Assembly (NCBI GenBank): GCA_020058565.1
Contig: JAGVDT010000085.1
Span: 1 to 8,175 of the forward strand
DNA from: Minisyncoccota bacterium
GTDB lineage: Bacteria; Patescibacteriota; Minisyncoccia; Phycocordibacterales; UBA2100
DNA length: 8,175 nt
Direction: 5' to 3'
The position numbers were made by a program, and so were the translations under genes. Positions 1-5,293 of the stretch are shown here, piece after piece. Every line of letters starts with the position of its first letter. The stretch's first letter is position 1. Under the pieces are notes generated by a model that searched no databases, was not told the origin of the DNA, and saw only the letters and a program-made list of their open reading frames with translations.

Positions 1-2
1 AA

Positions 3-113
3 GAAGGAGGTCATGGTGGCGACGGCGGTGCTGTTGCTACTGGCGAATCCGAAACTGCAATCGCGATCGTCAATGTCGTCAACAAGACGATAGAGCGCAT
101 CCTCCGACACTAA
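3..113 (+). CDS. C-terminal end of a secreted Asn/Gly-repeat protein (5' truncated by the window)
   Basis: The open frame from base 3 to the TAA at 111-113 encodes 36 residues of a gene that begins outside the window. A Gly-rich stretch (EGGHGGDGGA) leads into VATGESETAIAIVNVVN and ends with KTIERILRH. The segment TGExExAIAIVNVVN matches the pattern TGDAYAGANVINVVN found repeatedly in the large protein encoded at 709-3825, so this is almost certainly another member of the same repeat family, seen from its last half-repeat. It ends in a short basic tail (ERILRH) and lacks the SFR-ending tail of the two downstream genes. It lies 111 nt upstream of the next gene on the same strand and may be in one operon with it. 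The function is unknown; a surface or extracellular role is inferred from the family resemblance. The frame is well supported because the other two plus frames give no family-like protein. Confidence 0.72.
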   Translation, partial: EGGHGGDGGAVATGESETAIAIVNVVNKTIERILRH

Positions 114-119
114 TCTCGG

Positions 120-180
120 ATCAGAAGTTCGGGGCATACTCCGACGCTGCTCTGGAATCTCTTCAGAGCAGCCTTCTGAT
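120..180 (+). promoter_or_regulatory. Predicted three-way-junction RNA element between two surface-protein genes
   Basis: Three stems nest to form a compact three-way junction. P1 pairs ATCAGAAG (120-127) with CTTCTGAT (173-180), 8 bp with no mismatch. P2 pairs CGGGG (130-134) with CTCCG (139-143), 5 bp with one G-U and a CATA loop. P3 pairs GCTGCTCTG (146-154) with CAGAGCAGC (164-172), 9 bp with no mismatch and a 9-nt loop. P1 and P3 abut without linker bases, so they could stack coaxially; the other joints are TT and AC. It starts 7 nt after the upstream stop codon. No T-run follows, so it does not look like an intrinsic terminator. It matches no riboswitch or ribozyme class I can name. It could be a processing or stability element between cistrons, or a leader element of the 225-737 gene. 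The structure is read from complementarity only. Confidence 0.5.
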
Positions 181-224
181 AAGGTCTTGATTCTTAAATT
201 AGACTCGAGGCCTTATAGAAGGAC
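181..224 (+). promoter_or_regulatory. Leader of the 170-aa gene with mutually exclusive pairings around AAGGA
   Basis: CCTT (211-214) can pair with AAGG (219-222) in a hairpin with an ATAG loop, covering the only purine-rich ribosome-site candidate (AGAAGGA, 217-223). The same CCTT can instead pair with the upstream AAGG: AAGGTC (181-186) with GGCCTT (209-214), 6 bp with one T-G. The two pairings exclude each other. AAGGA ends only 1 nt before the ATG at 225, which is closer than usual, so its role as a Shine-Dalgarno site is uncertain. TATAGA (214-219) sits 5 nt before the ATG and could instead be a -10 box for a leaderless transcript. The functional reading is inference. Confidence 0.3.
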
Positions 225-737
225 ATGATAACCGCGTACCACTACCGATTCTGGACAATACTATTGACCGCCACGCTTCTGGCCGCATTTCCGGCATTGC
301 TTTTTGCGGAAAACACCTCCGTTTCAAACCAGATACATGTTTCGTCAAAAAGCGGCGGCAACACAGCTCAGAGCGGCGAGGTTGTCACCGGCACGGCACA
401 AAACAGCGTCTCGGTAAAAACGATCGTCAACGGTGAGGTCGTGGAGGATTTTTCATCACAATCAGCCGATGCGATATCGTATACAAAATCCGCCTCTACC
501 GAAAACAGCTCGGTACATACCGAGGTACAAGCCGAAGTGCAATCACAGGCTAGAGGAGACGAGCAAAATTCTCCGGACGACGCCGATGCAGCGGCAGAGT
601 ATTTGGACACAGAAGCAAGCGCGCAGTCTTCCTCCACAGCCGCTGCGGCTGCTGCATCCAGTACTCCGAGTTCTTTTATCAGCGATTTATTAGCCAAGCT
701 ATTTGCCTATGTCTCTTTTTGGATTTCTTTTCGGTAG
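225..737 (+). CDS. Small secreted Asn/Gly-repeat protein with Ser/Ala linker and hydrophobic C-terminal tail
   Basis: 170 residues, exported. An N-terminal signal peptide has a weakly basic start (YHYR), a hydrophobic core (about residues 9-27) and a likely cleavage after LFA, residues 28/29. Residues 30-75 carry one unit of the repeat found in the large neighbour: VSNQIHV, then SGGNTAQSG, then VVTGTAQNSV...TIVNGE. A polar, acidic region (about 80-130) follows, then a Ser/Ala-rich linker (131-148) and a hydrophobic or amphipathic tail from SSFISDLL at 149 to the final SFR. There is no cysteine and no catalytic motif. The tail resembles the C terminus of the next protein (SSF-I/L-S-x-L-x3-LFA ... 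SFR), suggesting a shared anchoring, sorting or assembly signal. The ATG at 225 is chosen because an in-frame TAG lies at 216-218 and the signal peptide starts there. Its last 29 nt overlap the next gene. The function is not recognised; a cell-surface partner of the large protein is a reasonable guess. Confidence 0.8.
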   Translation: MITAYHYRFWTILLTATLLAAFPALLFAENTSVSNQIHVSSKSGGNTAQSGEVVTGTAQNSVSVKTIVNGEVVEDFSSQSADAISYTKSASTENSSVHTEVQAEVQSQARGDEQNSPDDADAAAEYLDTEASAQSSSTAAAAAASSTPSSFISDLLAKLFAYVSFWISFR

Positions 738-3700
738 GCGACACTACGTGCGTCGCAAAGAGCTCACTTTTGAGCAGTTTTTTGCAACCATGCTGGTAGT
801 GGTGCTCATGTTCTCGCCGGCGCTAGCGCCTATCTCTGTGTCGGCACAAGAAACTCCTGCGCCCCCTCCTGCGGAGACACCACCACCTCCACCACCGCCT
901 CCCGCCGAAACTCCTCCACCTCCTCCACCCCCAGCAGAAACCCCACCACCTCCGCCGGCAGAAACACCGCCTCCACCTCCACCCGCCGAAACACAAAACC
1001 TGACTCCTGAGAGCACGGAGGAGGTCCCCGCAGATCAAACTGGTGGCAGCGGTACCCCTGGTGAGCCAGGCACAGCAGCATCAGAGACACCGGAGCCTGA
1101 CGATACTGCCGGCGAGAGCGGCACCCCGGGCGAGTCAACCGTCGACGGGACCAACGCCGAACCAGAAAACATGCCTGATCCCGAAAGCGGCCCATCTGTG
1201 GTGGTGACGGGCGATGCTCAATCCACCAACAACACGAACACTACGGAAAACGAAAATACCGTAGATACTGGCGACGGAAGCTCGATTATGGATACGACGG
1301 TCAATGCCTCATCTACCGGCGTAGCAAATACCGACTCCACGACGACTGCTGCTACCGGAGACAATACCGATATTGCTGGCGCAGGGGTGGCAGCGGTCGC
1401 TACCGGAGATGCCTACGCGGGCGCCAATGTCATAAACGTCGTCAATGCAAACATTGTCGACTCGGACGGATTCATACTACTCCTCAACAGGCTTTTTGGC
1501 GGCACAATAGACCTCTCTGGCGCTTTTACGTCGGCCTTCAGCGGAGGGGACTATACCTCCGGCTGCACGCTCTATAGCTGCTTAGACCGGGGAGTAGACT
1601 TCAATGTAAACGCTACTAGCACTGCGAACATCGACAACGATATCCATGTGCAAGCTTCGACCGGCGGCAATACCGCCGTGGCAGAGGACGGAAGCGCGTT
1701 CATATTTTCGGGAGACGCCTATGCCGGCGCCAACGTCGTCAACATTGCCAACACCAATATCATTGATTCAAATTACGTCCTCGTCTCGATAAACAACCTC
1801 GGGGATCTTTTGGGCGATGTGGTGCTTCCCGGTGCGGATTTTTTCAACGCACTCTTTGGTTCGGGAACGACCGTAGGCGGCAACACTTCTATCAGCACCA
1901 ACAATACCGCGAATATCACAAACAACGTCAGCGTGGCCGCGGACACCGGCAACAACACTGCCAACACCTCAGGTAATTCGTTAATTGCGACGGGTAACGC
2001 GCAAACGTCGAGCGGAATCACCAACCAGATAAACTCCAACGGAATAGGAGGAACCCCAATACGCATCCTCTTTAGGGTATACGGAGAGTGGGACGGTGAG
2101 ATATTCGGCCTTCCGGCGGGGCTCACATGGGCAAAGACTGACCAAGGGATAGAGATATTCAGCTCCGGAGGGGACGGCGGCGCACAGGCCATAGCCGGAA
2201 ACACTTCGGTCAATATCCAGAACAACGCGACCATTAACAACAACATCAGCGTTGTGGCGCTCACCGGAGACAACGAAATAAAAGGGGGAGATGGCGTCAT
2301 ACAAACAGGTAACGCGGTCGCAGCGGCAAACCTTATCAACGTCGCCAATACCAACGTCATCGGGCAGAACTGGATCTACGCCATCTTCAACATCATGGGC
2401 AATTGGAACGGCAACCTTGCCTTCGGAAGACCTAATCTATGGATCGGCGGCGCTGCCAACGCCAAGGGCTCGTCGGTCCAGCCGGGATCAGAAGTGACGT
2501 ACACGTTTACTGTTGCTAATCGCGGAAATGCCGACTCTACCCGCACACGCCTTAAGCTTGAATACGACAAGACTCTCCTTCGCTTTGAAGAAACCGCCGG
2601 CCTTGGCACATCGTGGGATATCGGAACTATTCGCGCAGGGCAAGCTATAGAAATAGTGAAAAAAGCCAAGGTGGTCGCAAATGTAGGATATGGGGATTTT
2701 CCTATGCCGCTTCTCGCGACGGTTTCGCCGCACGAAATGGACCCTGACCTTTCTGACAACACTGAAAAGTTGCCGCTTGTGCTCTCGAATCCGCAGCCCA
2801 CGGTCGGCACAGGAGTCCAGCTTACCCCGGAGTCAGATCTCCAGGTAACCAAGACCGCCTCTGCAACCCATCTCACCGCCCCTGGCTCCATCGACTACAC
2901 CATCAAGGTTGTCAACAAAGGCGGCCCGGCTTTCCACGCGGAATTGTTCGACAACATTCGAAATCCAAGCGGCTCGATCATAAACCAGGAACGTTGGAAA
3001 CTTGGTACTATAGAGCCTGACGAGGAAATAGTCATCACCTACACTGCAGAGTTTGGCGCGCTGTCGGCTGCCGGCACGTATTCCAACAGCGCACAAGTAA
3101 AGGCCATCACCCGCCACCCCTCACTGAATCCCTTCTATGGCTGGTATGGTCATTCGAATGTTGCGACGACCACACTGGTCATAACCGCAGCGGAACCAAC
3201 GGAAAAGAAGGCCGATTATTTGCGATGCAACCGTTTCATAGATTCCTTCATGGCGATTGATAGTGAGAATGATCCGGAGCAAGTGAAGCGGCTCCAGACG
3301 TTCCTACGGGACGTGGAAGGACACAGTTTGGAGGTAACCGGAGTATTCGATACCGCCACCGAGGCAGCAGTCGGTGCGTACCAGAGTAAATATGCCAGCG
3401 AGATATTGAAGCCATGGGGAATGGACGATGCGACCGGGGTTGTCTATTACACGACTCGAAAGCACATAAACGACATGCGCTGCAAATCCATGCATGCGGA
3501 CGCATTCCCGCTGTCGAGCCAGCAACTAAAAGAGATAGAAACCTTCAAGCGATCGCTCGAGAGGTCGAGAATTCCCGCAGCCAAACCAGCGGTCAATCCT
3601 CCAGAAGCTAGCGCGTCGGTGGACACTGCTGAAGCAACTCATGGAGAGTCGCATGAAGAAACCGTGCCTGAAAAATCAACATCTGCAATTTCTGGGCCTG

Positions 3701-3825
3701 ATGAGAATCCGCTTGTCGCCGGTGTAGCAAACGCTACCTCAAGTTTCCTGAGCCGATTGCCCAGCAATTTGTTCGCCAACATCATTCGGCAACTTGCTCA
3801 ACCGCTGCTGAGTTTCAGACTGTAG
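709..3825 (+). CDS. Large secreted modular surface protein: Pro-rich stalk, Asn/Gly repeats, two DUF11/CARDB-like domains, peptidoglycan-binding domain
   Basis: 1038 residues from ATG 709; a TTG at 703 would add two. Order of parts: basic n-region (GRRHYVRRKE) and a hydrophobic core with likely cleavage after SVSA, about 46/47; a Pro tract of AET-P(n) units (49-95); an acidic Gly/Glu/Pro linker (96-160); four Asn/Thr/Gly repeats (about 196-577) marked by TGxN and [TS]G[DN]A...N..N; an Ig-like domain of DUF11/CARDB type (about 578-692, TYTFTVANRGNADS); a second DUF11-like domain (about 707-826, DYTIKVVNKGGPA); a PG_binding_1-type domain (840-925, EQVKRLQTFLRDVEG, VTGVFDTATEAAV, TGVVYYTTRKHIN) bounded by Cys840 and Cys925; a polar linker; and a tail from SSFLSRLP to SFRL. 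The other two cysteines, 286 and 291, form a CTLYSC loop. PG binding suggests attachment to the wall; the rest suggests a stalk and a beta-rich display region. No Shine-Dalgarno site is seen, so translation may be coupled to the overlapping upstream gene. The precise function is unknown. Confidence 0.88.
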   Translation: MSLFGFLFGRRHYVRRKELTFEQFFATMLVVVLMFSPALAPISVSAQETPAPPPAETPPPPPPPPAETPPPPPPPAETPPPPPAETPPPPPPAETQNLTPESTEEVPADQTGGSGTPGEPGTAASETPEPDDTAGESGTPGESTVDGTNAEPENMPDPESGPSVVVTGDAQSTNNTNTTENENTVDTGDGSSIMDTTVNASSTGVANTDSTTTAATGDNTDIAGAGVAAVATGDAYAGANVINVVNANIVDSDGFILLLNRLFGGTIDLSGAFTSAFSGGDYTSGCTLYSCLDRGVDFNVNATSTANIDNDIHVQASTGGNTAVAEDGSAFIFSGDAYAGANVVNIANTNIIDSNYVLVSINNLGDLLGDVVLPGADFFNALFGSGTTVGGNTSISTNNTANITNNVSVAADTGNNTANTSGNSLIATGNAQTSSGITNQINSNGIGGTPIRILFRVYGEWDGEIFGLPAGLTWAKTDQGIEIFSSGGDGGAQAIAGNTSVNIQNNATINNNISVVALTGDNEIKGGDGVIQTGNAVAAANLINVANTNVIGQNWIYAIFNIMGNWNGNLAFGRPNLWIGGAANAKGSSVQPGSEVTYTFTVANRGNADSTRTRLKLEYDKTLLRFEETAGLGTSWDIGTIRAGQAIEIVKKAKVVANVGYGDFPMPLLATVSPHEMDPDLSDNTEKLPLVLSNPQPTVGTGVQLTPESDLQVTKTASATHLTAPGSIDYTIKVVNKGGPAFHAELFDNIRNPSGSIINQERWKLGTIEPDEEIVITYTAEFGALSAAGTYSNSAQVKAITRHPSLNPFYGWYGHSNVATTTLVITAAEPTEKKADYLRCNRFIDSFMAIDSENDPEQVKRLQTFLRDVEGHSLEVTGVFDTATEAAVGAYQSKYASEILKPWGMDDATGVVYYTTRKHINDMRCKSMHADAFPLSSQQLKEIETFKRSLERSRIPAAKPAVNPPEASASVDTAEATHGESHEETVPEKSTSAISGPDENPLVAGVANATSSFLSRLPSNLFANIIRQLAQPLLSFRL
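853..993 (+). repeat. Coding repeat: proline tracts punctuated by AET
   Basis: Within the large surface gene, runs of 3 to 8 prolines are separated by Ala-Glu-Thr, with five AET triplets in all. Proline codons are mixed (CCA, CCT, CCG, CCC) and the AET codons also vary, so the protein pattern is kept although the DNA is not a clean tandem repeat. That argues for selection on an extended stalk, not recent slippage. Such tracts usually form stiff polyproline rods that hold a domain away from the membrane. The unequal run lengths suggest that the number of units could vary between strains. Confidence 0.8.
1294..2439 (+). repeat. Four diverged Asn/Thr/Gly-rich protein repeats of about 80-95 residues
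   Basis: The large surface protein has four copies, starting near residues 196, 296, 391 and 497. Each has an Asn-rich first half (for example NNTANITNNVSVAADTGNNTA; INNNISVVALTGDNE), then [TS]G[DN]A with a small and hydrophobic ladder and N..N (TGDAYAGANVINVVNAN; SGDAYAGANVVNIANTN; TGNAQTSSGITNQINSN; TGNAVAAANLINVANTN), then a variable loop rich in Leu, Phe, Gly and Trp. A further half-unit lies at about 166-185. Regular Asn ladders and alternating hydrophobics fit a beta-solenoid or stacked beta-sheet fold, which is an inference. Single units occur in the 225-737 protein and in the truncated 3-113 gene. Confidence 0.75.
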
Positions 3826-3828
3826 ACT

Positions 3829-3851
3829 CCGATCGCGTACATACGGATCGG
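3829..3851 (+). other. Hairpin just after the large surface gene (possible weak terminator or mRNA 3' end)
   Basis: CCGATC (3829-3834) pairs with GATCGG (3846-3851), and CGT with ACG continues the stem inside after a single bulged G, giving about 9 bp with a 4-nt loop. It begins 3 nt after the TAG stop. The bases that follow (GTGGAAACTGGG) hold no T-run, and only a short TTTT occurs about 15 nt later. It therefore fits a structured mRNA 3' end or a weak terminator better than a standard intrinsic terminator. Confidence 0.35.
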
Positions 3852-3912
3852 TGGAAACTGGGTGCCTTTTCCGGGGCTTTTGACATCCGCCCGGCCCGAA
3901 CGCTGTTCTCTG

Positions 3913-3926
3913 GCTCCGGCCGGAGC
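3913..3926. other. 14-bp perfect GC palindrome upstream of the murA promoter
   Basis: GCTCCGG is followed directly by its reverse complement CCGGAGC. It lies about 30 bp upstream of the murA -10 box and just upstream of the -35 position. As DNA it could be an operator for a dimeric regulator; as RNA it could form a short hairpin ending transcription from the upstream gene. No T-run follows. Neither role is shown by the sequence. Confidence 0.3.
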
Positions 3927-3934
3927 GTAGATCA

Positions 3935-3969
3935 ATGTGAAATTCCCCTCTAAAGCGTATAATGTACGC
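3935..3969 (+). promoter_or_regulatory. murA promoter, probably producing a leaderless mRNA
   Basis: TATAAT (3958-3963) is a perfect -10 hexamer. The 17-bp-spaced -35 position reads ATGTGA (3935-3940), a 3/6 match, so the -35 is weak. The ATG at 3970 lies 6 nt after the -10, which is where transcription would normally begin, so the mRNA would start at or next to the start codon. No Shine-Dalgarno site is present or could fit. This also argues against a longer protein from the in-frame GTG at 3937, because that start would lie upstream of the promoter. Confidence 0.65.
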
Positions 3970-5280
3970 ATGAACTACCATGTGGTCGGCGGCAATACCC
4001 TTAGTGGGGAAGTCACCACTAATCGCTCGAAAAACGCAGCGGTAGCGCTTTTGGCGGCATCGCTTCTAAACAGAGGCAAGACAACCTTGAAAAGAATGCC
4101 GCGCATCGAAGAAGTGAAAAGGCTCATCGAAGTGCTTCAGTCCATCGGCGTCGAGGTCGTCTGGGAAGAGGGCGGCGATGTGCATTTGACGCCCGGGAAA
4201 ATCGACCTTTCGAATATAAATCGCGAGTCCGCCGAGCGCACGCGCTCGATTGCGATGTTTATAGGGCCGCTCGCGCACCTGATTTCATCGTTTGAGCTTC
4301 CGGCACCGACTGGTTGCGATTTGGGAAAGCGCAGTCTAGGCGCGCATATAGACGCTCTTCAAATGCTCGGAATTCAGGTAGAGGGGAATGAATCCGCGCA
4401 TGTATATGATGTGAAATCTTCGGTAAACAAAGGGGCGCGCAGTACGGAAATAATTATGTTCGAGATGTCCGACACGGGTGTCGAGAACGTGCTTATGGCG
4501 GCAGCAAAAACCCCCGGCACCACTGTCATAAAATTCGCATCAGCGAACTACATGGTACAGGACCTTTGTGTTTTTCTTGAAGCGTGCGGCGTAAAAATAG
4601 ACGGGATAGGCACATCGACCTTGGTCGTACATGGCGTCAAGGAGATACACGCGGATATCACCGGCTATCCGAGCGAAGACCCGATAGAGAGCATGTTCTT
4701 TTTTTCGCTTGCCGCGACCACCGGTTCGCAACTTACCGTAAAGCGAGTGCCTATCGACTTTCTCGAGCTCGAACTTTTCACACTAGGGCACATGGGACTT
4801 ACGTACGCCAAAAGCGAAAAATACATTTCCGACAACGGCCGCACGGTTCTGTGCGATGTTACGGTGATGAAATCCAAGCTTGTTGCCGCCAAGGAAAAAA
4901 TTCACGCGCGTCCGTATCCCGGGATAAATATCGACAACTTGCCGTATTTTGTGCCGCCGGCGACACAAGCCGCAGGAGAAACGCTGATACACGACTGGGT
5001 CTACGAAGGCCGCGCCAAACACTACCTTGAGCTTACGAAACTTGGTGCCGATATTGAGTTGATGGATTTACATCGAGTCGTCGTTAGAGGGCCTAGCAAT
5101 CTGCACGGTGCGGATGTTACTGCGCCGCCAGCTTTGCGTCCGTCGACCTTGATACTTATCGGTATGCTCGCAGCAGAGGGCGAATCGGTATTGCGGGACG
5201 TCTACCCGATAAATCGCGGTTATGAAAATTTGCACGAGCGCCTCAAAGCGCTCGGTGCTCAGATTGAGGCTTCAGAATAG
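3970..5280 (+). CDS. murA: UDP-N-acetylglucosamine 1-carboxyvinyltransferase (MurA), EPSP-synthase fold
   Basis: Cytoplasmic enzyme that transfers enolpyruvate from phosphoenolpyruvate to UDP-GlcNAc, the first committed step of peptidoglycan synthesis. It has 436 residues, against about 419 in E. coli. The start NYHVVGGNTLSGE fits the family. Residues corresponding by eye to the E. coli active site are Lys21-Asn22 (SKNAA), the catalytic Cys116 (PTGCDLGKR, the fosfomycin target in Cys-type enzymes), Arg121, Asp237 and Glu240 (DPIES), Asp322 (PGINIDN, for Asp305), Arg390 (ALRPS) and Arg416 (NRGYE). The residue before LRPS is Ala388, where E. coli has Asp369 (DLRAS). I choose ATG 3970 over the in-frame GTG 3937 because the -10 box lies between them and family members start there. 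It is transcribed away from the surface genes under its own promoter and faces sulP tail to tail across a 13-nt gap. Confidence 0.93.
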   Translation: MNYHVVGGNTLSGEVTTNRSKNAAVALLAASLLNRGKTTLKRMPRIEEVKRLIEVLQSIGVEVVWEEGGDVHLTPGKIDLSNINRESAERTRSIAMFIGPLAHLISSFELPAPTGCDLGKRSLGAHIDALQMLGIQVEGNESAHVYDVKSSVNKGARSTEIIMFEMSDTGVENVLMAAAKTPGTTVIKFASANYMVQDLCVFLEACGVKIDGIGTSTLVVHGVKEIHADITGYPSEDPIESMFFFSLAATTGSQLTVKRVPIDFLELELFTLGHMGLTYAKSEKYISDNGRTVLCDVTVMKSKLVAAKEKIHARPYPGINIDNLPYFVPPATQAAGETLIHDWVYEGRAKHYLELTKLGADIELMDLHRVVVRGPSNLHGADVTAPPALRPSTLILIGMLAAEGESVLRDVYPINRGYENLHERLKALGAQIEASE

Positions 5281-5293
5281 CTTCGAGACTTGA

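Noticed and set aside
744..1195. Minus-strand frames rich in Gly, Val, Arg and Trp opposite the proline tract
   Set aside because: They are the reverse reading of the AET-proline repeat and have no signal or domain. The plus-strand protein is clearly the real one.
1773..2360. Minus-strand frame of 195 codons with hydrophobic stretches
   Set aside because: It is a shadow of the Asn/Gly repeats: complementary codons of Asn, Thr and Val give Val, Leu and Ile. It has no plausible start region and lies wholly inside the real gene.
3937..3969. N-terminal extension of MurA from GTG 3937
   Set aside because: The extension would span the TATAAT box. MurA family proteins begin at the position encoded by ATG 3970.
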